Shown: one piece after another, positions 35,886 through 45,251 of the stretch
How positions within the stretch are numbered: position 1 is the first letter of the stretch
Layout of the letters: each line of letters begins with the position of its first letter
Assembly (NCBI GenBank): GCA_003697135.1
Contig: RFGC01000042.1
Location: 101,155-165,154 of the forward strand
DNA from: Acidobacteriota bacterium
GTDB lineage: Bacteria; Acidobacteriota; Blastocatellia; Pyrinomonadales; Pyrinomonadaceae
DNA: 64,000 nt
Direction: 5' to 3'
Notes under the pieces: model-generated
The model's input: the letters and a program-made list of their open reading frames with translations, nothing else
Told to the model about the DNA's origin: nothing
Database searches by the model: none
Translations under genes and position numbers: made by a program

Positions 35886-37081
35886 CTTTTCAAAAGGGCC
35901 TCCTCGTATGAAAGCAGTGCAATGCGGGCTATCTTCTTTGAGTCAAATTTTTCTTGGACAAAATTTCTAGCATTTTCTCCCAACTTTCTGCGCATAGAAT
36001 CGTCAGCTTTCAGAGCCTTTATAGCCTGAGCTAACTGCTCAGAATTCTTAGGCTCTATCAACCAACCTGTCTCTCCATGCTTGACTGCTTCTGGGATAGC
36101 ATTTATTCTTGTGGAAACAACAGCCTTTCCCAATGCCATTGCTTCAAGAACTGCTATTGGCAAACCCTCCACGTGACTCGGCAAAACGAATAGATCAGCT
36201 AAACTTAGCAAGCGCAAATAGTTTCTCCTATCACCTATCAGCTCAGAACTTATTAACTTGAAGCTTTCTCCAACACGAAACTTTTCAATTCTTTCTCTAT
36301 CTTCATCGCTTAATTTCGAGTTTGAAAGCCACACAAAAAAAGCGTCCCTACTATCGGATGAATCTAAAACCTCTTCTGCTGCTCCCAAAAACTCCCATCT
36401 ACCTTTCCTATCAATGAACTGTCCAACACAAAATACTAAAAACTTATCTCTTGGAATCCCGAATTTCTCGTAAAATTCTTCAAAGTTAGCACCAACAACC
36501 GACGATATTTCTTCTAAATCTACCCCAGAGTATGTAATCTTGACTGTATCCAAAACTTTTCTAGGTAGGTATTTCGCTAAAAACTCCCTTGCATTTTCAT
36601 TTGAAGCAAAAAAATGAAAATTTTTTCGGTTTCCCAAAATCCTAAACTTTATCTTCCAAAGCCAATCCCGCCACCATTGATGCCCGGTTACCGGATTGTG
36701 AATCGTAAAAAAAACTGGCGCTTTTCCACTTAAAAACCACAAAAACAAAAAAGACTGCCAAACCCCAAAATCAACATGGAAGATAGTATCTTCCGAAACC
36801 TTTTTTGTAAGAAACCGATAAAAATCAAACTCTGACTTTAGCTTGTTCAGATGCCTTTCTATCTTTCTTAAAACACCAAAGGCAGGTTTCGTGTCGGCAT
36901 GAGACTTAATCATTTCGCACCTAACTTCTAATTCATCCAAAACTTTAAGTAATTGCAAGTCCGATCCCTCAGGCATTACTGCAAGAACTTCATGATGTTT
37001 CTTAGCCTCCTTCATCAACTGAAGAAAATAAACCTGCGCTCCTCCCCACTCAAGATAATTCCATGCATAAACGATCCTCAT
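35882..37081 (-). CDS. Glycosyltransferase family 4
   Basis: 399 residues, GT-B. N-terminal IVYAWNYLEWGGAQVYFLQLMKEA and C-terminal LPSHVEGLPIAVLEAMALGKAVVSTRINAIPEAV with GETGWLIEPKN are GT4 signatures. Donor and acceptor unknown. A 61-base AT-rich gap separates it from the GT2 gene downstream. Confidence 0.88.
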   Translation of the reverse strand: MRIVYAWNYLEWGGAQVYFLQLMKEAKKHHEVLAVMPEGSDLQLLKVLDELEVRCEMIKSHADTKPAFGVLRKIERHLNKLKSEFDFYRFLTKKVSEDTIFHVDFGVWQSFLFLWFLSGKAPVFFTIHNPVTGHQWWRDWLWKIKFRILGNRKNFHFFASNENAREFLAKYLPRKVLDTVKITYSGVDLEEISSVVGANFEEFYEKFGIPRDKFLVFCVGQFIDRKGRWEFLGAAEEVLDSSDSRDAFFVWLSNSKLSDEDRERIEKFRVGESFKLISSELIGDRRNYLRLLSLADLFVLPSHVEGLPIAVLEAMALGKAVVSTRINAIPEAVKHGETGWLIEPKNSEQLAQAIKALKADDSMRRKLGENARNFVQEKFDSKKIARIALLSYEEALLKR

Positions 37082-37142
37082 ACAATTAAAGCAAAATCTT
37101 AACCGTCTGCATGCCGACTATTAAAGAACTTTTTTAACTTAC

Positions 37143-38075
37143 CTAATCTTTTACTTGAGCCTTTTCAAAAACCTCTGAAAGCGGCTTTTCCTTTTGGTTC
37201 AAAGCCCAATTTCCTTCAACATTCTTGCCTAACATCACCCGAAGAAAAAACACAAAAAAAGCCAGCAAGCCGTGAAGATGAGATGGTGCTCCATACCAGT
37301 AAGCATAAAATCTTCGACGAACACTTTGCGGATGCTTCAAATCAAAAAACAAAATGTTAATCTTCTCTCTGAGATTCATTCGTCTAAATGAAGCAGGTGT
37401 TGTATTTGGCTGAACAAATACTCTTGCACGTGGATCGATCAAAAGCTTCCAACCTCTTTTTTTCAGTCTAGGAGTATATTCAGCATCACCGAAATTCGGA
37501 AATCGCTTTGAATCCATCAACCCACATTCTTTAATAGCTTCAGTTGGCACTAGAACACAATTTCCGACGATCAAATCCACCTCCCAAGGCTTTTTTGGCA
37601 CTGTCCAAACGGTTTGATGATGCCAATGTCGCCAACCGCCAAGCCATGTTCTCCAAACAGGTGCTACCTGAAAAACCTTGTGTGGAGTATCCCACAAAAG
37701 CAGAAGCGCTCCAACTACCGAGCGCTCATGCTTTTCTGCTGTTTCGACCAGATACTTTAGGAAGTTCTCATCAAATACCTGATCATCATTCATCATCAGA
37801 ACATATTTCGGATTATGTCTTAAAGCGGCTCTTACACCTACGTTTGTCCCTTCAGTATACCAGAGATTTCCATCTCCCTTGATAATTTCAACCTCCGGAA
37901 ACTCCCTTTTTATAGCTTCAGAAGTGCCATCAGTTGAACCGTCGTCAACTACTATTACGTGAACGTCTAAGCCGTCTTTGTTTATCCTACTCAAACTTTT
38001 CAAACAAAGAAGAGCTATATCGCGCCTGTTGTGAACTGGCATCGTTATGCAAACTTTTATTTTTTGTTTGCTCAT
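37143..38075 (-). CDS. Glycosyltransferase family 2
   Basis: 310 residues from ATG at 38073-38075, which overlaps the dehydrogenase stop (ATGA); a TTG at 38114 is out of place. TMPVHNRRDIALLCLKSLSRI, VVDDGSTDGTSEAIK, MMNDDQVFDENFL (D-x-D-like metal site) and a later GDAEYTPRLKKRGWKL are GT2 marks. Similar to rhamnosyl- or galactofuranosyl-like transferases, substrate open. A hydrophobic C-terminal stretch may bind the membrane. Confidence 0.85.
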   Translation of the reverse strand: MSKQKIKVCITMPVHNRRDIALLCLKSLSRINKDGLDVHVIVVDDGSTDGTSEAIKREFPEVEIIKGDGNLWYTEGTNVGVRAALRHNPKYVLMMNDDQVFDENFLKYLVETAEKHERSVVGALLLLWDTPHKVFQVAPVWRTWLGGWRHWHHQTVWTVPKKPWEVDLIVGNCVLVPTEAIKECGLMDSKRFPNFGDAEYTPRLKKRGWKLLIDPRARVFVQPNTTPASFRRMNLREKINILFFDLKHPQSVRRRFYAYWYGAPSHLHGLLAFFVFFLRVMLGKNVEGNWALNQKEKPLSEVFEKAQVKD

Positions 38076-39469
38076 CTCACAGTCTTCAGAGCTTCTTCCT
38101 TCGCAAAATGCCAAATTTCTCTTATCCTTTTCGTATTTGCCTGATCGTCCTCGCTACAACCAAACGGAATATATCTCACGTAAGGGACATCTTCTAAAAT
38201 TCCCTTGAGAATTCTCCAGAAATCTATTACCGTAACTTTTGAGAATTCGTTCTTGAAATCTTCGGGCTTTAGCTTTGTAAATTCAGGATCAGGCGTAGTT
38301 ATCAAAACCACCTCTGCTTGTTGCAAACACCTTTTAGCAGATTCCAGCACTACTATTTGGCCATGCAGATCACTAAGAGCCATCTCCCCAGCTAAAGGAT
38401 CGTAGCCGACTACCCTATAGCCAGACTTTGACAAAGCAGAAGCAATCTGTATTGATTGCGATTCCTCTGTCACATGAGAGAAAGGCTTATAAGCAAGCCC
38501 AAGAACAGCAACAGTGCTTCCTTGATTTGCAATTTTCTTTACCTTTTCGACAACTTTGCCAACGATGGAGCGATTCATCGAGTCAGTTATTTTCGCAAGC
38601 TCAGCACTGACACCGAGTTCTTTGGCAATAAAGGAAAGTGCAATGTTATCGCGTGGAAAACAAGGCCCACCGTAACCCAACGCTCCTTTCAAATACTTAT
38701 GGCCTATTCTGCTATCCATGCCCAATGCTTTTGTGACAACATCTACATTTCCACCAGGTATCTTTTCACAAATTTCCGCGAGCATGTTTGCAAAAGTTAT
38801 CTTTGTTGTCACAAATGTGTTGACTGCTATCTTTGTAAGCTCTGCGTTTTCAATACTCATCCTTGCTGATGGCGCTCCGTTTTCCACAACTTTGGAGTAA
38901 AGTTGTTCTAATTGCTCACCACACCTTTCATCTAATTCTCCGATCAAAGTGAAATCGGGATTCAAGAAATCCCTAATGACACTTCCTAACGCAATGAATT
39001 CAGGACTGTAACACACCCCAAAATCTTTACCTGCTTTTTTCCCTGATTCTTTCTCAAGAACTGGCATTAAAACCTGTCGTGTCGAGCCAGGAAGGACCGT
39101 GCTAGTTAAAACTACGTTATGGTAGCCGTTTTTCTTAGCTAAGGCTTTGCCAATTTCTTTGTAAGCCCATGCCGCATATTGCAATGAAAATGCCCCACGT
39201 TCATCACTCGGCGTTGGCACTATTACAAAAGAAATGTCAGAATTCAAAACAGCTTCTTCATGACTTAAGGTTGCTCTAATTCTTTCTTTGTTTGCTGAAA
39301 TCAAATCATCAAGCCCCGTTTCCTGAACCGGAGCTTTTCCACTATTAACAGCGTCAACAACTTTCGGGCTAATATCAACACCTATAACCTCGAATCCACG
39401 ATAAGCAAAACATGCCGCCATGCTTGCTCCTAACTTTCCTAAGCCTATAACCGAAATTCTCTCAACCAT
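38072..39469 (-). CDS. UDP-glucose/GDP-mannose dehydrogenase family protein
   Basis: 465 residues. ISVIGLGKLGASMAACFA is the NAD site, VPTPSDERGAFSL and STVLPGSTRQVL follow, and GYGGPCFPRDN holds the catalytic Cys that oxidises a nucleotide sugar twice to a uronic acid. The likely products are UDP-glucuronate or a HexNAc-uronate. AAGGAGGAG precedes the ATG at 39469. The 225-base upstream gap contains two dispersed 12-mers. Confidence 0.88.
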   Translation of the reverse strand: MVERISVIGLGKLGASMAACFAYRGFEVIGVDISPKVVDAVNSGKAPVQETGLDDLISANKERIRATLSHEEAVLNSDISFVIVPTPSDERGAFSLQYAAWAYKEIGKALAKKNGYHNVVLTSTVLPGSTRQVLMPVLEKESGKKAGKDFGVCYSPEFIALGSVIRDFLNPDFTLIGELDERCGEQLEQLYSKVVENGAPSARMSIENAELTKIAVNTFVTTKITFANMLAEICEKIPGGNVDVVTKALGMDSRIGHKYLKGALGYGGPCFPRDNIALSFIAKELGVSAELAKITDSMNRSIVGKVVEKVKKIANQGSTVAVLGLAYKPFSHVTEESQSIQIASALSKSGYRVVGYDPLAGEMALSDLHGQIVVLESAKRCLQQAEVVLITTPDPEFTKLKPEDFKNEFSKVTVIDFWRILKGILEDVPYVRYIPFGCSEDDQANTKRIREIWHFAKEEALKTVR

Positions 39470-39623
39470 TACTCCTCCTTAAATAAATTTCTATTTGAAA
39501 CCAATTCATCAGATCGTATCTCGAAATCTGCAAGAGTGCAGTAAGAGTGTAATCAAACATAAAGTAACTACTCGACCTGATAACCTAAAGGCTATAACCT
39601 TTTGATAAGTTCAAAGCTGAGCG

Positions 39624-39681
39624 TTATCAGACGCGTTTTGCTTAATCCTCGTTTGTCAACCTGAAAATCGTTATCAGACGC
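39624..39681 (+). repeat. Two copies of the dispersed CGTTATCAGACGC motif
   Basis: Exact GTTATCAGACGC at 39624-39635 and 39670-39681, 46 bases apart, both preceded by C and followed by G. They sit in the 225-base gap between a methyltransferase and the nucleotide-sugar dehydrogenase. Flanks are unrelated beyond the core. Confidence 0.85.
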
Positions 39682-39694
39682 GGCATTATACAAA

Positions 39695-40528
39695 TCACTT
39701 TGCTTCAGCGGTTACGCACAAATGCCAGCCTATAGTTTTTTCCAAGAACCTAAATAAAGGCTGTGGCATTAGCCGCCAATACCATTCTTTTTCATACTCG
39801 TATTTGACATATTTTGAGATTTTATACGGGAAAATGTGATCGACGAATTTTTCTCGAATAATGAACCCATCTCCGATTAAATCCTCGACGCTCCTCTTCG
39901 TATATGTGTATGTAACGGGACACCCTGTTTGAGCTTCCGAGTGCTTGGCTATTATTTCATCCAATTTCCAGAACTTTCCTTTTTCTTGAAAAAGCATCCA
40001 GAGAACTTTCCATGAATAACGATGATAAACCATGATTTTCAAAATGCTTCCCTTGCGAACATAATTTTGCCTGATCTGCTCTATTATCTTTTCTGGATGA
40101 GGCGAATGATGGATTACTCCAAAGGAATAAACTAGGTCAAATGCCTGCGGAGCAAGATATTCAGAAAGTCTTTCCGCGTCGGCTTCGTAAAACTTAATCT
40201 TATCAGACAAACCGAAAACCTCCGCTCTTTTTTTGGCTATCTTCAACGACTCAGTCGAAATATCAACTGCTGTGATTTCAGCACCGGCACGTGCAAAGTT
40301 TATAGTATCCGTGCCTATTCCACAGCCAATTTCAAGCACCTTTTTGTCCTTCCATCTCTGAAAATCGGCAAACTTTGGAATATGAGGTTCAACAAAATAC
40401 TTGCGATGCTCGACTTGATCGAAATACTCTTTCGTTCCAACTTCCAAGGGCGAGTGACGAATGTTGCAAGGCCGTGCGTCCCAAAAACTCTTCACCCTTT
40501 CAATAGGCACTTCAGCAAATCTCTTCAT
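39695..40528 (-). CDS. SAM-dependent methyltransferase
   Basis: 277 residues from ATG 40526-40528. VLEIGCGIGTDTINFARAGAEITAVDIS is motif I, FDLVYSFGVIHHSPHPEKII motif II and GSILKIMVYHRYSW follows. N-terminal VKSFWDARPCNIRHSP is seen in a group of methyltransferases next to capsule genes. A frame extending to 40585 is open but would read through a dispersed 12-mer (40532-40543), four bases before this ATG, and overlap the epimerase gene. Confidence 0.83.
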   Translation of the reverse strand: MKRFAEVPIERVKSFWDARPCNIRHSPLEVGTKEYFDQVEHRKYFVEPHIPKFADFQRWKDKKVLEIGCGIGTDTINFARAGAEITAVDISTESLKIAKKRAEVFGLSDKIKFYEADAERLSEYLAPQAFDLVYSFGVIHHSPHPEKIIEQIRQNYVRKGSILKIMVYHRYSWKVLWMLFQEKGKFWKLDEIIAKHSEAQTGCPVTYTYTKRSVEDLIGDGFIIREKFVDHIFPYKISKYVKYEYEKEWYWRLMPQPLFRFLEKTIGWHLCVTAEAK

Positions 40529-40531
40529 AAC

Positions 40532-40543
40532 GTTATCAGACGC
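40532..40543 (+). repeat. Dispersed 12-mer copy
   Basis: Exact GTTATCAGACGC, preceded by C. It lies in the 31-base spacer between the GDP-mannose 3,5-epimerase-like stop and the methyltransferase start, where a ribosome site would be expected; the first ATAACGTTAT bases also form a palindrome. Confidence 0.85.
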
Positions 40544-40559
40544 GCATTTTTGATACGCT

Positions 40560-41558
40560 TCAAGCCGAATAACTCTTACCTGCAAGCCTTTCAGCTTCTA
40601 GTTTCTTTCTAACTTGCTCTTCAATCCACTGATAGGTTATCTTCAAACCTTCTTCTAGTGAAACTTGCGGTTCCCAACCTAAAACCTGCCTTAAGCGCGT
40701 ATTATCCGAGTTTCTACCACGAACCCCTTGCGGGCCATCAACGTATTTCTTCTTGATTTTTATACCCGCAATATCTGCGATAATATCCGCAAGCTGATTG
40801 ATCGTTACCATTCTGTCTTGACCAAGATTTATCGGTTCGTGATAGTCAGATTGCATTAAGCGATACAGTCCTTCGACACAATCACTTATGTAACAAAACG
40901 AACGTGTTTGCTCACCATCTCCCCAGATTTCAATTTCTGGATTCCCAGTTAGCTTTGCATAAGCAATCTTTCTGCATAAGGCCGCCGGTGCCTTTTCTCG
41001 CCCGCCTTCCCAAGTGCCTTTCTCACCAAAGATATTGTGGAACCTAACTATCCTAGTTTCGATACCATATTCTTCCCTGTAGTGCATACAAAGACGTTCG
41101 CTGATGAGCTTCTCCCAACCATAAGCGTCTTGAGGTTGTGCCGGATAAGCGTCTTCCTCTTTCAAAGGTCTAACATTTGCTTCCTTTTGTAATTCCTCGT
41201 TATAAACACAAGCAGAGCTTGTGAAAAGATAACGTTTCACACCGTTTATTCTGGCTGCTTCCAGAGTGTGAAAATTTATCAAAGCATTGTTATAAAGTAT
41301 CTGGGCATGATGTGACGAGATGAATCCCATACCGCCCATATCTGCCGCCAATGCATAAACCTCTTCTACGTTCCGCGTGGCTTGCAAGCAATTATCCCAA
41401 CGCCTCAAATCCAAAAGTTCAAATTCATCTGCATCAGTTTCAGAAAATTCCGGATACTTTATATCAACTCCACGCACCCAATAGCCGCGCTTTTTTAGAT
41501 ACGTAACCAGATGACTGCCTATGAACCCTCCGGCACCAGTTACTAAAACCCTCTTCAT
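40560..41558 (-). CDS. GDP-mannose 3,5-epimerase-like SDR
   Basis: 332 residues. LVTGAGGFIGSHLVTYL is the NAD site. ALAADMGGMGFISSHHAQILYNNALINFHTLEAARINGVKRYLFTSS is very close to plant GDP-mannose 3,5-epimerases (ADMGGMGFI...MYNN...EAARINGVKR). DAYGWEKLISE supplies Tyr/Lys, and the Cys before VYN suits the epimerisation role. Product would be GDP-L-galactose or GDP-L-gulose for the polymer. Overlaps wzc by 4 bases. Motifs were split because of the residue limit. Confidence 0.85.
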   Translation of the reverse strand: MKRVLVTGAGGFIGSHLVTYLKKRGYWVRGVDIKYPEFSETDADEFELLDLRRWDNCLQATRNVEEVYALAADMGGMGFISSHHAQILYNNALINFHTLEAARINGVKRYLFTSSACVYNEELQKEANVRPLKEEDAYPAQPQDAYGWEKLISERLCMHYREEYGIETRIVRFHNIFGEKGTWEGGREKAPAALCRKIAYAKLTGNPEIEIWGDGEQTRSFCYISDCVEGLYRLMQSDYHEPINLGQDRMVTINQLADIIADIAGIKIKKKYVDGPQGVRGRNSDNTRLRQVLGWEPQVSLEEGLKITYQWIEEQVRKKLEAERLAGKSYSA

Positions 41559-44035
41559 TTTTCTTCCTCTTTTTTGTAGTATGAACTGTAGTAGTAGCTT
41601 TGATAGTAGTAGTAGTTTTCTTGAGAGTTTACATCCACTTTGTTCAAAATCACACCAAAAATCTTTGCTCCTACATCTTGTAGAAGTTGTTTGGACCTTC
41701 TTACAACATGTCTTGAACTCTTTCCAGAATGAACTACCATGATAACTCCATCAACCATAGAAGCAATAAGAACCCCATCGGTGAAAGAAGCTATCGGTGG
41801 CGAATCTATTACAACATGCGTGAATTCGTTATGCAGAATCTCCATTAAATTCAACATGCTTTTTGATCCGATAAGCTCCGCAGGATTCGGTGGCACCGGT
41901 CCAGAAGGTAAGATATAAAGTTTCGCAGCCGAATCAAATTGCACCTTGTCTAAAACTTTATCGGCTTTTATTTCACTGGAAAGCAGATTACTCAATCCTT
42001 CCCGATTCTGTACATTGAAAATGCTATGAACACGTGGACGGCGCATGTCCGCATCAACTATTAAAACCTTAGCTCCTGTCTGGGCTAGACTGATCGCAGT
42101 GTTTACTGCTGTGGTCGTTTTGCCTTCTGAAGGCAAACTTGAAGTTACAAGCAAAGACCTCGGAGCATGTCCTGCTACTGAGAGCAAAATAGAGGTTCTC
42201 AATTGTCTATAAGCCTCAGAAAGCGAAGAGTTTGAGCTATTGTAAATTAAAATTTCGCTACCTGCTTTGCCTTGACTGCCGTTTTCTTCGCCAGTCCCCA
42301 CAGGCAACAACTTTCGCCGCTGAGAAACCCCAATTGTAGGAATAACTGCAAGCGCCGGCAGCCCCAAATATGTTTCAACGTCTTCAACCGTTTTAACTGA
42401 ATCGTCAAGATATTCAAGAAACAGTGATAAACCCACACCGAAAACTATTGATAGAAAAAATGCCATCATCACCGTCAACAAACGCCGCGGACTAACAGGT
42501 GTATCTGGTGGGATTGCCGGATCGACTACGCTTATGTTGTTCTCTGTGCCTCTAGCTATAACGTCATTCGAGCTTTGCTGTTCAATCAGGTTCTTCAAAA
42601 ATCCTCGGTTTGTTTCTAGATTCTGCTCTAAAAGCCTTATGTCAATTGCAGCACGGTTTTCACCTTCAGCACGCCTATACTGCTCATCAAAAGCTTTTCT
42701 TATCTTGTCTTCCTGTGCTTTTGCTTGTTCATACTTAGTTTGCAAATTCGTCAGAATTTCTTTAGCTGTCCTGCTTCGATATTCTTCCAAGTCTTTTCGA
42801 TTCTTCTCTTGAGCAACCTCAACCGTCCTCTTAAGAGCGTCAATTTTTCGATTGATTTCTTGAACCTCGAGGGCCGATTCCTGATATTCTACCAAAAGCC
42901 TCGCCTTTTCGGCTTCTAGTTCCGCAATTCTTTTAGTGGCTTCATTATTCAAAGCCCTCATGTCGTTCTCACGCTCAGTAATATAACGCTGAAGCTTTTC
43001 TTCAACCAACGCCTTTAGCCTATCAGGTGAATCTTTAACAGCGTTATACTCTGCTTCGGCTATTTTTCTTGCATTTTCAGCTTCCAGTAGCTGTCTATTC
43101 AAACCTGCTAACCTATCAATGACAATTGTCTGTCCTTCGTCCTTTTTTAGGATACCGGCACTGTTCTTCAGTTCTGCCAATCTCATCTCATCACGTTTTA
43201 TCTCAGCCTGCAAAGACGCTATTCTCTCAGAAAGAAAATCGTTTGTTCTCTTGCTAGTGCCGGTCCGCTTTTCTTGATTTTGCTTAGCAAAAATCTCTGC
43301 AATCCCGTTTACTACCAATGCCGCAAGTTCGGGATTTGTATGCTGGAATCTCACTTCGATTAAACGAGTGTCCTTGAAAGTTGCTCTCGATTCCCTTACA
43401 GGTTCAACTTGTAGCTTTTTCTTAATTATCTCAACATAAGGCGCAAGTCGTATTGCCTCATTCATCTCCTCAACACTGGCAAGATTCATCCCAGGCGTTA
43501 TCTCGTCTATCTTCGTGTCTTCCTTTCTCCTTTCTTCCCTAACTAATCCGATAGACCTTAGAAAGGCTCTCCATGCAGACGCTCTCTGTTGGTTTTTCTC
43601 TTCCTGAAATTCTTTGTTTGTATCAAGATTCATTTCCTTGATAACGCGCCGAAGAAGGCTGTCGCTGGTAAGTAGCTGAAGTTGAGTGTTGAAATAGGCA
43701 GGATCAGGATTCGACAACAAAGCAGGTCTATCTGTTACCTGTAACTGCGGATTATTTTGTTCAAGATCAACTTGTATTCTGGCTTTCGCTTCATAGATAT
43801 TCGGCTTTCTGGCAACATATATCGCTGTCAGAGTTGTTACCAGAATGGCAATACTTACAATCAACCAAAGCCTTTTCCTTATTGCATTCCAATACTCGCG
43901 TAGCTTTAGACTTCCCGCTGAATCTCTCGTAGCAGCAGAATAATAGTTTCCACTGGAAACAAAAGGCTGGGAACGAAATTCGACTTCTGTATTTTCTTGA
44001 GCTTCCCTCACAATCAACTCGTTAGTCTTTCTCAT
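41555..44035 (-). CDS. Polysaccharide co-polymerase / BY-kinase (Wzc-like)
   Basis: 826 residues. An N-terminal Wzz-type domain (first membrane helix about 55-75) is followed by a GNVR-like segment and long coiled coils (about 250-480), a second membrane helix near 535-555 and a tyrosine kinase domain. Walker A is SLPSEGKTTTAVNTA, A' is VLIVDADMRRP, B is HVVIDSPP. The C-terminus is a dense Tyr cluster (YYYYQSYYYSSYY), the autophosphorylation tail. It controls chain length and export with Wza. Overlaps the epimerase downstream. Confidence 0.94.
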   Translation of the reverse strand: MRKTNELIVREAQENTEVEFRSQPFVSSGNYYSAATRDSAGSLKLREYWNAIRKRLWLIVSIAILVTTLTAIYVARKPNIYEAKARIQVDLEQNNPQLQVTDRPALLSNPDPAYFNTQLQLLTSDSLLRRVIKEMNLDTNKEFQEEKNQQRASAWRAFLRSIGLVREERRKEDTKIDEITPGMNLASVEEMNEAIRLAPYVEIIKKKLQVEPVRESRATFKDTRLIEVRFQHTNPELAALVVNGIAEIFAKQNQEKRTGTSKRTNDFLSERIASLQAEIKRDEMRLAELKNSAGILKKDEGQTIVIDRLAGLNRQLLEAENARKIAEAEYNAVKDSPDRLKALVEEKLQRYITERENDMRALNNEATKRIAELEAEKARLLVEYQESALEVQEINRKIDALKRTVEVAQEKNRKDLEEYRSRTAKEILTNLQTKYEQAKAQEDKIRKAFDEQYRRAEGENRAAIDIRLLEQNLETNRGFLKNLIEQQSSNDVIARGTENNISVVDPAIPPDTPVSPRRLLTVMMAFFLSIVFGVGLSLFLEYLDDSVKTVEDVETYLGLPALAVIPTIGVSQRRKLLPVGTGEENGSQGKAGSEILIYNSSNSSLSEAYRQLRTSILLSVAGHAPRSLLVTSSLPSEGKTTTAVNTAISLAQTGAKVLIVDADMRRPRVHSIFNVQNREGLSNLLSSEIKADKVLDKVQFDSAAKLYILPSGPVPPNPAELIGSKSMLNLMEILHNEFTHVVIDSPPIASFTDGVLIASMVDGVIMVVHSGKSSRHVVRRSKQLLQDVGAKIFGVILNKVDVNSQENYYYYQSYYYSSYYKKEEEK

Positions 44036-44042
44036 AAGCTTT

Positions 44043-44981
44043 TTACCTTATAAAGATAGGAAGATTTGCCAGGCCTCCTGTTAAAGATTTACCAACTCCA
44101 TTCAAAATTGATTGCAGTTTGTCTTCAGAAATGGCAATAATATCATTCGGCATCAGAAATGGATCGCTCGTCTTTCTGCTTTCGATGTCTTTTAGGCTAT
44201 AAATCATCTCTTCCCATTCAGAACTGCCCTGTTTTTGCCTTATTATTCTGATTTTATCTTTTTTACTTGCAGACTCAAATCCACCAGCCTCGGCAATCGC
44301 TTGCCTTAAGGTGAGCGGTCTTGTCAATTTAATAGAGCCGGGCTTTTTAACGCTTCCATAGACGTAAACAACATCAGCATCAAGCACAGAGACTATGTCA
44401 CCAACTTCCATCCATATATTCTCCTTTCCTTGCAAAACATCTTTCACATTAAACTGATACAGGACATAGTTTTGATCGTTGTTGGAAGTATCTTTTTCTG
44501 TATCTTTACAAGCGCTTGTGCTTCCTCCTCTTGCTACTATCAATTTTGTCCCAGCCTTTTCTATATCAGGACCACCTGCAAAAGATAAAAGCTCCAAAAG
44601 CTGAACCTTTCGGTTGATGTAAAACAAGCCCGGTTTTTCAACTGCTCCAATAACGGCATAATACTGCGAGCGCTGTTCTGCAACTCTCACATTAACAAAA
44701 GGATTGCGCAAAAGAACTTTATATTTTTCAGCTATCTCAGCCGCTAATTCTCTTTCAGTCTTGCAAACCGCCACTACTGGCTCATCTATCCTGAAAAGTT
44801 TTATAGTTCCATCAGGAGCTACATTGACCACTTGTGATAGCTCAGGATGCCTATAGACGGTTATCTCTAGTGTGTCCCTATAGCCTATCTTGTATGTGTC
44901 TTGCAATAACGATGATGTATTTTGCGAAGAAGCCTGATAATAGCTCAAAAAGATGACAGTAAGAAAACATAAGAGTCTCAT
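44043..44981 (-). CDS. Polysaccharide export protein with SLBB domains (Wza-like)
   Basis: 312 residues with a signal peptide (MRLLCFLTVIFLSYYQASSQ). The poly-export domain begins YKIGYRDTLEITVYRHPEL at about 32, followed by two SLBB-type domains (AVIGAVEKPGLFY; VYVYGSVKKPGSIKLTRPLTLRQAIAEAGG). No lipobox Cys is evident, unlike E. coli Wza. It forms the outer-membrane end of the export route with Wzc. First gene of the polysaccharide block. Confidence 0.9.
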   Translation of the reverse strand: MRLLCFLTVIFLSYYQASSQNTSSLLQDTYKIGYRDTLEITVYRHPELSQVVNVAPDGTIKLFRIDEPVVAVCKTERELAAEIAEKYKVLLRNPFVNVRVAEQRSQYYAVIGAVEKPGLFYINRKVQLLELLSFAGGPDIEKAGTKLIVARGGSTSACKDTEKDTSNNDQNYVLYQFNVKDVLQGKENIWMEVGDIVSVLDADVVYVYGSVKKPGSIKLTRPLTLRQAIAEAGGFESASKKDKIRIIRQKQGSSEWEEMIYSLKDIESRKTSDPFLMPNDIIAISEDKLQSILNGVGKSLTGGLANLPIFIR

Positions 44982-45031
44982 AAATTACAAAACCTCTCTG
45001 CAAATTTTCCTCAAAACCAAATCAAGCGAGA

Positions 45032-45061
45032 ATTTTATCAAAAATGCCGTCTATCTGTCAC
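45032..45061 (-). promoter_or_regulatory. Promoter candidate for the polysaccharide operon
   Basis: On the minus strand GTGACA (45056-45061), an 18-base spacer and TAAAAT (45032-45037), leaving about 45 bases of leader before wza with AGAGAGG near its start. It faces away from the tRNA promoter. Confidence 0.5.
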
Positions 45062-45117
45062 TGATATAGAATAATTTTCTCCAAGACACTCTAGGCAGTT
45101 ATGAAGTTTTCGCAGTT

Positions 45118-45146
45118 TTGAGTTCGGAGCGAACTTTTAGTAAATT
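45118..45146 (+). promoter_or_regulatory. Promoter of tRNA-Leu
   Basis: TTGAGT (45118-45123), a 17-base spacer and TAAATT (45141-45146), ending 12 bases before the tRNA 5' end at 45158. Confidence 0.6.
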
Positions 45147-45157
45147 ATTATTTGCGT

Positions 45158-45244
45158 GCGGACGTGGCGGAACTGGTAGACGCGCAGGTCTCAGAAGCCT
45201 GTGGGCTTTAGCCCGTGGAAGTTCGATTCTTCTCGTCCGCACCA
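45158..45244 (+). tRNA. tRNA-Leu, anticodon CAG
   Basis: An 87-base type II tRNA. Acceptor GCGGACG pairs with CGTCCGC, the discriminator is A and CCA is encoded (45242-45244). The D-loop contains GGTAGA. The anticodon stem CAGGT/GCCTG encloses CTCAGAA, giving CAG. A long variable arm (GTGGGCTTTAGCCCGT) and the T-loop GTTCGATTC confirm leucine. The parB stop lies 8 bases beyond, on the other strand. Confidence 0.97.
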
Positions 45245-45251
45245 CTTATTT

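Noticed and set aside
17827..44981. Polysaccharide locus as a recent mobile island
   Set aside because: It ends beside a tRNA-Leu gene, but I found no integrase, no att-like repeat of the tRNA 3' end and no transposase; housekeeping genes follow in the same run.
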